From assembly GCF_004365705.1 (NCBI RefSeq), contig NZ_SOBN01000001.1, positions 2,520,001 through 2,584,000 of the forward strand: a stretch of 64,000 nt of DNA. The letters are read 5' to 3'. Position 1 is the first letter of the stretch. Every line of letters starts with the position of its first letter. A program made the translations under genes and the position numbers. Origin of the DNA: Streptomyces sp. 846.5. Lineage in GTDB: Bacteria; Actinomycetota; Actinomycetes; Streptomycetales; Streptomycetaceae. The notes beneath the pieces are model-generated. The model searched no databases. It was given only the letters and a program-made list of their open reading frames with translations, and was not told the DNA's origin. Below are positions 39,838 through 48,623 of this stretch, one piece after another.

Positions 39838-39883
39838 GGCTACGCCTCCTCTTCTCTTCTCTTCAGTCAGTCGTGGGGTACTG

Positions 39884-40435
39884 CTACGCCTCGTCGGAGA
39901 GGGCTTCGTCCTCGACGTCCTCAACGTCCTCAACGTCGTCGTCCAGGCCCTTGCGGTTGAACTCGATCTGCACCCGGGCCTTGGCGATGTCCGCGAACGG
40001 CAGCCTGCGCTCGGTGGCCTTGCCCCTGCCCTTGACCGGCGGGATCTCCAGCAGCACGCCGTCCTCGTCGGACTCCAGCACCCGGCCGGTGACCTCGGCA
40101 CCCGTGCCCAGCTGCGCCTTCACCAGACGGGTGCGCGCGCGACGCCAGTGGCGGGGCAGGGTGAGCAGCCGGTCCACGCCCGGGGAGCCGACCTCGAGGC
40201 GGTACTCGCCGTTGCCCAGCACCGCGGTCCCGTCGGGACCGTCCAGCGCCGCGCCGAAGGACCGGCTCAGCTCGGCGACGGTGTCCAGGTCCACTCCGCC
40301 GTCGGCGTCCAGGACCACGTCGAGGACGCGGCGCCCGCCGACCTTGGTGAGGGTGACCTCTTCCAGATCAACGCCCGCCTCGGAGGCGAGCGGTTCCAGC
40401 AGAACCTGCAGCCGGTCATTCAGGGTGGTGCTCAT
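39884..40435 (-). CDS. rimP: Ribosome maturation factor RimP
   Basis: This 183-residue factor aids late 30S maturation. The core [34 protein letters not shown] and the C-terminal SH3-like domain match RimP. The tail is acidic with a VED repeat (encoded by 9-base DNA units near 39910-39940). It is the first gene of the rimP-nusA-ylxR-infB run. A -10-like TAGGCT is present upstream on the minus strand, without a clear -35. Confidence 0.96.
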   Translation of the reverse strand: MSTTLNDRLQVLLEPLASEAGVDLEEVTLTKVGGRRVLDVVLDADGGVDLDTVAELSRSFGAALDGPDGTAVLGNGEYRLEVGSPGVDRLLTLPRHWRRARTRLVKAQLGTGAEVTGRVLESDEDGVLLEIPPVKGRGKATERRLPFADIAKARVQIEFNRKGLDDDVEDVEDVEDEALSDEA

Positions 40436-40581
40436 CCGGGTGACTCCTCGGCCGCGTCTGCTGTTGTCTGTAGGTCTAAAGAACAGCCCACAGCCTATCT
40501 GCTTCCGACCCGAAGTGCCGATTCGGCGACTTTGCGGGGGCGCTGCCCGTCGAAGCCGATCACACGGTAGCGTCCCTGCTC

Positions 40582-41583
40582 GTGACCATCTCTGCCCCCG
40601 GAATCCGGCGCCGTTCCCTGCTCAGCGCGGGGCTCGGGACCGGAATCGCCGGCCTGCTCGTCGCCTGCGGGAGCGTCTCCGCGGGCACGTCGGCGGACAG
40701 CCGTGCCGCCCGCACCGTCGAAGCGCCCGATCCGGACGTTCCGGTGCGGGCCCGGGCGCTGGCGGCGACCCGGGCACTGGCCGCGCAGTACGACGCGGCC
40801 ATAGCGGCGTTCCCGGCAGCGGCGGCGGGTCAGCTGAGGCTGCTGCGGGCGCAGCTGACCACGCAGGAAACAGCCTTCGGCGCCGCGACGGCCTCGGCAT
40901 CCGCCTCGGTTTCCGCTTCGGCCCCGGCGTCGGTTTCGGCGTCATCGTCGGCCGTGCCCCCGACCAGCCGCGGCGCGGCGGTCACCGCGCTGGACGCCGC
41001 CGAACGCGCCACCGTCCAGGCCAGGTTGAAGGACCTGGCGGCCGCCTCCCCGGCGCTGGCGCGGCAGCTCGCCTCCGCCGTGGCCGACGGCGCGCAGCAC
41101 TCGATGGTGCTGCGCGGCTCCGTACCGGCGGGACCTGCCGCCGCGCCGCTGACCCGGGCCGCTCTGCCCGCCGCCGCCCTCGCCGCGCTACAGGCCGCAC
41201 TCGCCGCCGAGGACGCCGCGGTCTACGCCTACGGCGTCATCGGCGCGCAGCTCGGCGGCGACCGCAGGAGCCGGGCCACCGCCTCCTACCAGGTCCATCG
41301 GGACCGGCGCGGGGCGCTGCAGCAGCGGATCGGCGCCACCGGCGCGACCCCGGTCGCCGCCGCGCCCGCGTACCGGCTGCCCGCCCCGGTCTCTGACGCG
41401 GCCTCAGCGGTGAGGCTCGCCGGGCTGGTCGAGGACCGGATCTGCGCCGTCTACGCCAACGCCGTCCAGGCCACCTCGGGACCGCTGCGCGCGACCATGG
41501 CCGCCGCGCTGCGCCAGGCCGCGTTGGACACCCTGGCCTGGCGCGGCACCGGCAGTGCCTTTCCCGGCCTTCCGCATGGCTGA
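40582..41583 (+). CDS. DUF4439 ferritin-like lipoprotein
   Basis: This 333-residue exported protein starts with a twin-arginine-like signal (RRRSLLSAGLGTG) ending in a lipobox LLVAC, so it is predicted to be lipid-anchored outside the membrane. After an Ala/Ser-rich linker, the C-terminal half (about 195-330) is a four-helix ferritin-like DUF4439 domain (ALAAEDAAVYAYGVIG). Metal-ligand residues are not obvious. The GTG start lies divergently from rimP. The role is unknown. Confidence 0.85.
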   Translation: MTISAPGIRRRSLLSAGLGTGIAGLLVACGSVSAGTSADSRAARTVEAPDPDVPVRARALAATRALAAQYDAAIAAFPAAAAGQLRLLRAQLTTQETAFGAATASASASVSASAPASVSASSSAVPPTSRGAAVTALDAAERATVQARLKDLAAASPALARQLASAVADGAQHSMVLRGSVPAGPAAAPLTRAALPAAALAALQAALAAEDAAVYAYGVIGAQLGGDRRSRATASYQVHRDRRGALQQRIGATGATPVAAAPAYRLPAPVSDAASAVRLAGLVEDRICAVYANAVQATSGPLRATMAAALRQAALDTLAWRGTGSAFPGLPHG

Positions 41584-41631
41584 CAATGGTGCAAGTGCAC
41601 CACCACGGGGGCGAACGAGCGAAAGGCCGGT

Positions 41632-42555
41632 ATGGCAGCGACGGAACAGCAGATCAGCATCCCGGTGCGGCTCCAGGAGACCGTCACCGCCTGGGAGGGT
41701 GAGTCAGGGGTCCGCTGGCTGGAGTCGCTGCCCCGGCTGACCCTGGACTACCTGGAGCGCTGGGAACTGACGCTTGAGCGGGTGTTCGAGCCGGGCGGGC
41801 AGATCAGCCTGGTGCTGTACGTCCGCAGGGCCGACGGCACGCCGGCGGTGCTCAAGCTGGGTCTGCCCGCGCCGGAGACCGCCCAGGAGCACGCCGCGCT
41901 GGCCCACTGGGACGGCCGCGGCGCGGTACGGCTGCTGGCGACGGCCCCCGACGGCGAGGCGATGCTGCTGGAGCGGCTGCACGGCGAGGTGCCGCTGCTG
42001 TCGCTGGCCGAGAGCAAGGCGATGCTGGAGGCCGAGGGCACGCTGCAACGGCTGTGGGTGGCGCCGCCGGAGGGCCATGCCTTCACCTCCGTGGCCGACT
42101 ACGTCACCGGGCTGTGCGCGACCCTGCGCAGCCGACGCGAACTGGCAGCCGCCGCCGATCTGCGGCCGCTGCTGGACGAGGCGCTGGCGACAGCCGAGGA
42201 GCTGCTCGGCAGCGGCACCGAGGAGTTGCTGCTGCACGGGGACTTCCACCACGGCAACGTCCTCGCCGCCGAACGCTCGCCCTGGCTGGCCATCGACCCC
42301 AAGCCGCTGGTGGGCGAACGCGCCTACGACCTGGCCTGGCTGGCGCAGGACCGCCTGGAGACCCTCGCCGGGGTGCCGGGGCCGCAGGCCGCCGCACGGC
42401 GAAGACTCCAGCGCCTGTCCGACGCGGTCGAGGTGGACCGGGAGCGGCTGCGCGGCTGGACCCTCTTCCGGACCGTCGAAGCCGGTCTGTGGAGCCTGGA
42501 GGTCGGCGACCCCCGCAGCGCCGGGCTCTACCTCGAATTCGCCGCCATGCTCTAG
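41632..42555 (+). CDS. APH(6)/hydroxyurea-type phosphotransferase family protein
   Basis: This 307-residue protein has the kinase motifs LLHGDFHHGNVL (catalytic HGDxHxxN) and AIDPKPLVGERAYDLAWL, which is typical of the aminoglycoside/hydroxyurea resistance kinase family that includes streptomycin 6-phosphotransferases. The ATG has AAAGG five bases upstream. It may inactivate a small molecule, but resistance cannot be claimed; chromosomal homologues without known substrates are common. The 3' end lies 40 bp before the kinase-like gene. Confidence 0.88.
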   Translation: MAATEQQISIPVRLQETVTAWEGESGVRWLESLPRLTLDYLERWELTLERVFEPGGQISLVLYVRRADGTPAVLKLGLPAPETAQEHAALAHWDGRGAVRLLATAPDGEAMLLERLHGEVPLLSLAESKAMLEAEGTLQRLWVAPPEGHAFTSVADYVTGLCATLRSRRELAAAADLRPLLDEALATAEELLGSGTEELLLHGDFHHGNVLAAERSPWLAIDPKPLVGERAYDLAWLAQDRLETLAGVPGPQAAARRRLQRLSDAVEVDRERLRGWTLFRTVEAGLWSLEVGDPRSAGLYLEFAAML

Positions 42556-42595
42556 ACACAGCCCCCTGAACCCGACCGCCGAGAGGACCCCGCCC

Positions 42596-43588
42596 GTGGC
42601 CGGCCGAGCCCACCGCAAGCGGATCACCGACCAGGACATCGAGAAGATCCGCGGCTTCAAGCCGTCGTACGCGCTGATGCCCTGGGTGCTGATGGTGCTG
42701 GGCCCGGCGCACGCGGTGGTCGGCGGCAGCTATCCGCGTCCCGTGGCCGCCCTCTGCGGTCTCGGGGTGTTCGTCCTGCTCTACTTCGCGACGATCCTGA
42801 CAGCGTTCCAGCCGCGGTTCCAGAACGGCAGGCTGCCGACGGTGCTGACGCTGCTGCTGGTGCCGGTCACCGGCGCGCTCGCCGGTTCGCTGCCGCACGC
42901 CCTGCTGCTGTACTCGCTGCTGGCCATCGCCGGCGCGGTGGTGGTACCGGGGCGGGGCGGCCCGCTGGTGTTCGTCGGCATCCCGGCACTGGCCGCCTTC
43001 ACCGCGTACCTGCGGAGCGGGCAGAGCGGGGAGGTGATCAATGCCGCCTGGAGCAGCTTCCTGCCGGGCGCGCTCACCTTCGTCACCCTGAGGCTCCTCG
43101 CCGCGGTGAGCCAGCTCCGGGAGACCCGGCAGGAGTTGGCCGAGGCCGTCGGCGGCTACCGGGAGGCCGGGCTGTCCGAGGAACTGCGGCGGGCCCGCTC
43201 GCTGCTGAGCGCGGGCGGGATCGAGCCGGTACTGCGCGAGTCGGGACCGCCGCTGCCCGCGCAGCTCGACCTGCTGCTGGCCTGGGTGGTGCGCGAGGGT
43301 GTCACCCATGTGGTGCGGCACAGCGGGGCCAGGCGCTGCACCATCGAGCTCGAACGCGGCTCGGACCCGGTCCGGCTGAGCATCACCGACGAGGGGGCCC
43401 CGGCCGTGGCGCCGTCCCGCTCCGAGGGCCTTGGGCTCCAAGACCTCAAGGAACGGATCACGGCGGGCGGCGGTCTGCTCACGACGGAGCGGACCGAGAA
43501 GGGGTTCCGGCTCGCCGCGGCGATCCCGGCCCAGCGCTACTCCAATTTTCCGGGGAACGACCCCCCGAACCCCCACGAAGCCGCCTGA
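42596..43588 (+). CDS. Histidine kinase-like membrane protein without phosphoacceptor helix
   Basis: This 330-residue protein has about five membrane helices (about 28-168) and then a HATPase_c domain of the NarL/DesK type. The second part of the DHp domain (VGGYREAGLSEELRRARSLL) is present, but the first helix with the ELHD-type phosphoacceptor is missing between about residues 183 and 187. In the N-box REGVTHVV (233-240) the usual Asn is His238. Other ATPase motifs (TDEG 264-267; GLGL 278-281) remain. No response regulator gene is adjacent. It may be a degenerate kinase or an ATP-binding sensor. Its last ten residues come from a dispersed repeat. Confidence 0.8.
   Translation: MAGRAHRKRITDQDIEKIRGFKPSYALMPWVLMVLGPAHAVVGGSYPRPVAALCGLGVFVLLYFATILTAFQPRFQNGRLPTVLTLLLVPVTGALAGSLPHALLLYSLLAIAGAVVVPGRGGPLVFVGIPALAAFTAYLRSGQSGEVINAAWSSFLPGALTFVTLRLLAAVSQLRETRQELAEAVGGYREAGLSEELRRARSLLSAGGIEPVLRESGPPLPAQLDLLLAWVVREGVTHVVRHSGARRCTIELERGSDPVRLSITDEGAPAVAPSRSEGLGLQDLKERITAGGGLLTTERTEKGFRLAAAIPAQRYSNFPGNDPPNPHEAA
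43550..43577. repeat. Dispersed 28-bp repeat, copy 1
   Basis: This 28-base sequence (with CGACCCCCCG in its middle) matches positions 51244-51271 at 26 of 28 bases. Here it encodes the end of the kinase-like protein. Similar G/C-run repeats are common in Streptomyces genomes. Confidence 0.7.
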
Positions 43589-43633
43589 GGCGGGCGCAGC
43601 GGGAGCGGCCACTACCGCACCGGAACAGAGCTG

Positions 43634-44188
43634 TCAGCGACGGGGCGGGAACGGCAGCGGGGCGCCCATCACGGCGTAGGGGACGGCCGTGTTGGGGAAC
43701 ATCACCTGGCGGGCCAGGTCCCGGTAGCCGAGCGAGCGGTAGAGCGCACGGGCCGGGGTCTCCCGGTCGATGGCCGAGAGGATGCTCCGGGGCAGTCTGG
43801 TCCCGGCACAGAGCGTGGTGATGATGCGACGCCCGAAGCCCAGGCCCTGGTAGTCGGGGTGGACATGCAGTTCGGTGACGGAGAAGGACTGGTCCAGCCA
43901 GTAGCCGAGGCCCTTCGCCTCAAGGTGCGGCTCGATGACCGAACTCCACCAGTGGGCCCGGTCGTTGGGCATCCCGTAGCCGAATCCCACCAGCCGTCCG
44001 AGATCCCCGGGGTGGCTGCGTTCCACGGCGCCGAACGCCCGCACGCCGGGGACCAGGGCGTGCCTGCCGACGATCTGCAGCCGGACCGCGACCTCCTCGC
44101 TGCCCAGCCCAAAAGCGGCGGCCTGCACCGCCAGGGCCTCTGAAGCCCGCCCTGCGAGGTCGAATGGCTCGATCGTGACGTCGTTCAT
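43634..44188 (-). CDS. GNAT-family N-acetyltransferase
   Basis: This 184-residue protein has the acetyl-CoA-binding motif A TELHVHPDYQGLGFGRRI (about 105-122) and motif B near ETPARALYRSLGYRDL. It has the length and order of a single-domain GNAT enzyme. It is convergent with the kinase-like gene, and the LAXTG protein gene lies upstream on the same strand behind a terminator. The substrate is unknown. Confidence 0.88.
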   Translation of the reverse strand: MNDVTIEPFDLAGRASEALAVQAAAFGLGSEEVAVRLQIVGRHALVPGVRAFGAVERSHPGDLGRLVGFGYGMPNDRAHWWSSVIEPHLEAKGLGYWLDQSFSVTELHVHPDYQGLGFGRRIITTLCAGTRLPRSILSAIDRETPARALYRSLGYRDLARQVMFPNTAVPYAVMGAPLPFPPRR

Positions 44189-44207
44189 CGCCCTCGCACC
44201 GTACCCG

Positions 44208-44249
44208 GTCGGCCACGGGACGGGACAGTCACCCGGTCCCGTGGCCGAC
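44208..44249 (-). terminator. Terminator hairpin downstream of the LAXTG gene
   Basis: Arms GTCGGCCACGGGAC (44208-44221) and GTCCCGTGGCCGAC (44236-44249) are perfect 14-bp complements with a 14-base loop, six bases past the LAXTG gene stop. Confidence 0.8.
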
Positions 44250-44255
44250 GGAGTG

Positions 44256-46151
44256 TCACCGTACGCGGGGACGACGGCGTCCGATCAGCAGGAACGCGGA
44301 GACGCCGAGCAGCATCAGTGAGACAGCGATACCCACGTACGGGAGGGTGGTCCGGGAGGCCCCGGTCTCCGCCAGCACACCGCCCATGGCGGTGCTGGTG
44401 GGCTTGGCCGAGGTGGTGTGCATGATGGGCGCGGCCGCGGTGTGGCTCGCGATCGTGGGCGGGATCGTGGTGGTCATCGGTGCGGCGGAGGTGGTCATGG
44501 GTGCGGCCGTGGTGGTCGTCGGCGAGGCCTTGGTGGTCATCGGTGCGGCGGCGGAGGAACTGGCCGAGACCGGGACCGGGCTGGGGGCCGTGTCGTGCAC
44601 CTGGACGACGGCGGGCGCCGACGTGGAGACCGGCACGCCGATCGCCTGGACCGATCCCGAGGAGGGCGACGCGGAGACCGCCGGAGCACCGGACCCGGCG
44701 GCGACCGCGGTCGCGGACGCCGACGCGGACTTCGCCGCGGAGGCGGATGCAGCGGTGGACGGCGGGACCGAGGCCGAGGGGGCGGCCGAGGTGCTCTTCG
44801 CGGGGCCGCTTGCTGCGGCACTCGCCGAAGCGCTGGGCGCGGTACTGGCCGAGGCCGAAGCAGAGACCGAAGCCGAGGCCGAGGCGGAGGCCGACGCGGC
44901 CGCCGACGCCTGCGGGCAGTTGAGGTTGGTGAGCGAGGCCGTGAACCGCGCGGTCAGGAAGTCGAAGAGGTTCTGACCCGCCTGGGGCGACGCGGCTCCG
45001 GTGAAGAAGGCCTTATCGGCGTTGATGCGCTGGAGGCCGTTTGTGGCCAGGCTGGCGCAGTAGGCCAGCGGATCCCCGGTGTCCCTGCGGCTCAGCGCCG
45101 GCATGTCGACGCCGGCCCGGTAGAGGTTGGTCTTGGCACGGCTGGTCGCGCCGTTCACCTGGGCCATCGGGTCGTTCACCGGCACCAGGGCGATCGGCGC
45201 GCGCTGGAACGCGGCCGCCTGGAGCTCGTCCAGGCCCAGTGAGGTCACGTTGTGGCCGGGGTCGGCGAGATCGGGCGCCGTGTACGGGGTGCAGCCGAGG
45301 GCCGGGTCGACGAACGCGGTCAGCAGCAGGTTGTCGCTGCCGTTGGCGAGCGAGACGGCCGCAGGCTGCGCGGCGATGGTGAGCGCGGTCTTCTGCGCCA
45401 GGGTGCCGGCGGCGGTGGCCAGGTAGTCGGTGGTGACGTTGTCGCTCTGGTCCTGGTCGATCAGGCCGAAGTCACGGGTGCTCAGGCACGGCTTGCCGTC
45501 CTTGCCGGTGCCGAGCGGGGGAACCTTGAGCCTGCCGGCCCGCTCCGCGCGGTTGGCCGCGGAGAAGAAGGCGGGTGCGTTGCAGTAGGCGAACTGCGTG
45601 AACAGCGAGCCGTTCAGTCCGTTGACGCAGTGGCCGGTCCGGAGGCTGCCCTGGCTGCTCCGCAGGGTCAGCGTGCCGGCGTTGAAGCCGAACCAGATGC
45701 CGACCACGGCACCGGCCGGGAACTTGGGGAGCACCGGCGCGACGGCGGCCTTGGTGCCCTGGTCGATCACCAGGGGGTTGTAGACGGCTATCGCCCCGGT
45801 CGCCGGGTCCACCACGGTGGCCTGGACGAAGGCCGACTGGGCGGTGTTCGCCTCCTGGCAGTGACCCTGCGCCGGATCGGTGGCGGTGAGCAGGTACGGG
45901 GTCGCCAGGCCCTTGGCGCTCAGCGGGTTGGCCGGGACGGTGAGGGTGCAGTTGGCGTTGGGGGTGGCCGGCGGAGCGGCGGCAGCGGGGGGAGTGCCGC
46001 CGGTGGCGCCGAAGGCGCTGCCGAGCAAGGTGGCCAGGCCGAGGATTCCGGCCAGCACGCCGATCAGCGTGGCCCGCTTGGTGCGGCCGCGTGGCGGGCG
46101 TCGTCGATGGGCCTGGGTGGTACCGGTTGATGCTGCGTCACTCGGGTGCAT
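44256..46151 (-). CDS. LAXTG-type cell-wall-anchored surface protein
   Basis: This 631-residue exported protein has an Arg-rich signal peptide with a hydrophobic segment (about 26-50). A globular Cys-containing region (about 60-425) follows, then a long Ala/Ser and Thr/Pro low-complexity stalk. The C-terminal sorting signal is LAETG at 593-597, a hydrophobic helix and RRRPRVR. LAXTG is the class E sortase motif used by Streptomyces chaplins. The ATG has AGAGGA six bases upstream. The stalk probably is O-glycosylated, but this is inference. No sortase gene is in the window. Confidence 0.88.
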   Translation of the reverse strand: MHPSDAASTGTTQAHRRRPPRGRTKRATLIGVLAGILGLATLLGSAFGATGGTPPAAAAPPATPNANCTLTVPANPLSAKGLATPYLLTATDPAQGHCQEANTAQSAFVQATVVDPATGAIAVYNPLVIDQGTKAAVAPVLPKFPAGAVVGIWFGFNAGTLTLRSSQGSLRTGHCVNGLNGSLFTQFAYCNAPAFFSAANRAERAGRLKVPPLGTGKDGKPCLSTRDFGLIDQDQSDNVTTDYLATAAGTLAQKTALTIAAQPAAVSLANGSDNLLLTAFVDPALGCTPYTAPDLADPGHNVTSLGLDELQAAAFQRAPIALVPVNDPMAQVNGATSRAKTNLYRAGVDMPALSRRDTGDPLAYCASLATNGLQRINADKAFFTGAASPQAGQNLFDFLTARFTASLTNLNCPQASAAASASASASASVSASASASTAPSASASAAASGPAKSTSAAPSASVPPSTAASASAAKSASASATAVAAGSGAPAVSASPSSGSVQAIGVPVSTSAPAVVQVHDTAPSPVPVSASSSAAAPMTTKASPTTTTAAPMTTSAAPMTTTIPPTIASHTAAAPIMHTTSAKPTSTAMGGVLAETGASRTTLPYVGIAVSLMLLGVSAFLLIGRRRPRVR

Positions 46152-46336
46152 GCGCAGTCCTCTGTCAGAGGGCACCTTGGAAGCGGTGACATCCGGAGGG
46201 CTCAAGCCCGTCCTGGGGGAAGGAATGTCACTCAAGGTGATGACGGCGCGAGTGTATGCACAGCGTGCATCCGTACGAGGCGGTTCCCGGAACACCTGTC
46301 ACAGCTACCACTCAGGCGCTCAGCGACAGCCATCAA

Positions 46337-47188
46337 TCAGAACAACACGCTCATGAACGTGCCTACTTCGGAGAATCCCACGCGTCGGTACGCAGCCCGG
46401 GCAACCGTGTTGAAGTCGTTGACGTAGAGGCTCACCACCGGGGCGACCTCTCGCAGGGCGTGCTCGACCACGGCGGCCATCCCGCTCTCGGAATGGCCCC
46501 GGCCGCGGTGGCCCGGGGCCACCCAGACGCCCTGGATCTGGCAGGCCTGCGGGGTCGCCGCGCCGATCTCGGCCTTGAAGACGACCTTGCCGGCCTCGAA
46601 GCGGGCGAAGGCACGCCCGGTGCTCACAAGCTCGGCGATCCGGGCCCGGTAGAGCAGACCGCCGTCCCCCGCGAGCGGGGAGATCCCGACCTCCTCGGTG
46701 AACATGGCGACGCAGGCGGGGATGAGCATGTCCATCTCGTCCCGGCGGACCCGGCGCACCCGGGGGTCGGGGGCGATCTCGGCGGACGGTTCCCAGGTGG
46801 CCATCAGCGGCTGGTTGGGACGCACCTCGCGGGCCGGGCCCCAGGCGGGCTCCAGCAGCGACCACAGATGCGCGGTGGCGTCGGCCGGGCCCACGATGGA
46901 CGAGCAGCGGCGGCCCTGCCGCCTGGCGCGCTCGGCGAAGCCGGCGATGGCCTCGGGCCCCGCGCTCAACGGCACCAGGTTGGCGCCGGCATAGCAGAGC
47001 GCCTCCAGGCGGCCGCCCTCGTACCAGCCCCACATCTCGCCGCCGAGCCGCCAGGCGTCGAGCCCGGCGACGGCGACACGGGCCGCGACGAAGGCGTTGG
47101 CGATCGGGTCGCGTTCCAGTACGTCCAGGGCAGCCGGGAGGTCACCGGGCTCAAGGACCCGCGTCGTCATCACCGAACCGCTCAGCAC
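46337..47188 (-). CDS. DUF4081/GNAT-family acetyltransferase
   Basis: This 283-residue protein has an N-terminal DUF4081-type domain (DPIANAFVAARVAVAGLDAWRLGG) and a C-terminal GNAT fold with QGVWVAPGHRGRGHSESGM as the acetyl-CoA site (about 216-234) and YVNDFNTVARAAYRRVGF as motif B. Such proteins lie next to ispG in Streptomyces. The GTG start is weakly supported; an internal ATG (MTTRVLEPGD) six codons on is a good alternative. It lies 104 bp downstream of ispG. Confidence 0.87.
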   Translation of the reverse strand: MLSGSVMTTRVLEPGDLPAALDVLERDPIANAFVAARVAVAGLDAWRLGGEMWGWYEGGRLEALCYAGANLVPLSAGPEAIAGFAERARRQGRRCSSIVGPADATAHLWSLLEPAWGPAREVRPNQPLMATWEPSAEIAPDPRVRRVRRDEMDMLIPACVAMFTEEVGISPLAGDGGLLYRARIAELVSTGRAFARFEAGKVVFKAEIGAATPQACQIQGVWVAPGHRGRGHSESGMAAVVEHALREVAPVVSLYVNDFNTVARAAYRRVGFSEVGTFMSVLF

Positions 47189-47292
47189 GGAGGCACCCTA
47201 CCCCGTCAACACGCCCGGGGAGGAGAGCAGGGAGGCGGTATCCGCCCCACGCTGTTCTCCACTCCGCCGTCGTGTGTTCTGCTGCCGGCCGA

Positions 47293-48453
47293 CTACTCGC
47301 TGACCGAGACGGAGGGCTCACCGGAGGCGACACCCTCGTCCTGCATCTGCTCCGCCAGCTTGAGGGCCTCCTCGATCAGCGTCTCCACGATCTTCGACTC
47401 CGGCACGGTCTTGATCACCTCGCCCTTCACGAAGATCTGCCCCTTGCCATTGCCCGACGCCACCCCCAGATCCGCCTCACGCGCCTCGCCCGGACCGTTG
47501 ACCACACAGCCCATCACCGCGACCCGCAGCGGCACCTCCATGCCCTCAAGCCCCGCGGTGACCTCCTCCGCCAGCTTGTACACATCCACCTGCGCCCGCC
47601 CGCACGACGGACAGGACACGATCTCCAGCCCCCGCTGACGCAGGTTCAACGACTCCAGGATCTGATTGCCGACCTTCACCTCCTCCGCCGGAGGCGCCGA
47701 CAACGACACCCGGATCGTGTCCCCGATCCCCTCACTGAGCAGCGCCCCGAACGCCACCGCCGACTTGATCGTGCCCTGGAACGCCGGACCCGCCTCGGTC
47801 ACCCCCAGATGCAGCGGATAGTCGCACGCCGCCGCCAACTGCCGATACGCCGCGATCATCACCACCGGATCGTTGTGCTTCACCGAGATCTTGATGTCCC
47901 TAAACCCGTGCTCCTCGAACAGCGAGCACTCCCACAACGCCGACTCCACCAACGCCTCCGGCGTCGCCTTCCCGTACTTCTCCAACAACCTGCGGTCCAA
48001 CGACCCCGCGTTGACCCCGATCCGGATCGGCACCCCCGCCCCCGCCGCCGCCTTCGCGATCTCCTTCACCTTGTCGTCGAACTGCCGGATGTTGCCCGGA
48101 TTCACCCGCACAGCCGCACACCCCGCATCGATCGCCGCGAACACGTACTTCGGCTGGAAGTGAATGTCCGCGATCACCGGGATCTGCGACTTGCGCGCAA
48201 TGGTCGCCAACGCATCCGCATCATCCTGCGACGGACACGCCACCCGCACGATCTGACACCCCGACGCCGTCAACTCCGCGATCTGCTGCAACGTCGCATT
48301 CACATCCGAGGTCACCGTCGTGGTCATCGACTGCACCGACACCGGCGCATCACCACCGACCGCCACACTCCCCACCATGATCTGACGACTCCTACGCCGC
48401 ACGGCAAGCGGCTTGAGCGGAGCGGACGGCATTCCGAGCGAGATCGCGGTCAT
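47293..48453 (-). CDS. ispG: (E)-4-hydroxy-3-methylbut-2-enyl-diphosphate synthase
   Basis: This 386-residue iron-sulphur enzyme (GcpE) makes HMBPP in the MEP isoprenoid pathway. It has the TIM-barrel part ([17 protein letters not shown]) and the 4Fe-4S site cysteines in SCPSCGR and [12 protein letters not shown]. Codon choice differs from its neighbours: many codons end in G (GTG, GCG, TTG), whereas dxr and rseP favour C. It is downstream of rseP and dxr on the same strand, so two MEP-pathway genes flank rseP. Streptomyces genomes often have two ispG genes. Confidence 0.97.
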   Translation of the reverse strand: MTAISLGMPSAPLKPLAVRRRSRQIMVGSVAVGGDAPVSVQSMTTTVTSDVNATLQQIAELTASGCQIVRVACPSQDDADALATIARKSQIPVIADIHFQPKYVFAAIDAGCAAVRVNPGNIRQFDDKVKEIAKAAAGAGVPIRIGVNAGSLDRRLLEKYGKATPEALVESALWECSLFEEHGFRDIKISVKHNDPVVMIAAYRQLAAACDYPLHLGVTEAGPAFQGTIKSAVAFGALLSEGIGDTIRVSLSAPPAEEVKVGNQILESLNLRQRGLEIVSCPSCGRAQVDVYKLAEEVTAGLEGMEVPLRVAVMGCVVNGPGEAREADLGVASGNGKGQIFVKGEVIKTVPESKIVETLIEEALKLAEQMQDEGVASGEPSVSVSE

Positions 48454-48503
48454 CTCTGGCTAATTCCCCAAGGTGAGGTGGCGGCCCGACCGGAACTCCC
48501 GGT

Positions 48504-48542
48504 GGTCCGGGAGGCTGGAGCTGGTCCCAGCACTCCCGGACC
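48504..48542 (-). terminator. Hairpin between rseP and ispG
   Basis: GGTCCGGGAG (48504-48513) pairs with CTCCCGGACC (48533-48542), with an inner GCTGG/CCAGC stem. It lies about 80 bases past the rseP stop and 50 bases before the ispG start. Confidence 0.6.
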
Positions 48543-48623
48543 AACCGTACGCCACAGGGCCGACCTCACTCACATCCCGACCGGCGCCGCAACCCGAGGT
48601 TTCGCTGTTGTTCAGGTGGCGGG

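Noticed and set aside
41632-42555. Antibiotic-resistance island
   Set aside because: A single chromosomal APH(6)-like kinase with normal base composition and no mobile-element features nearby.
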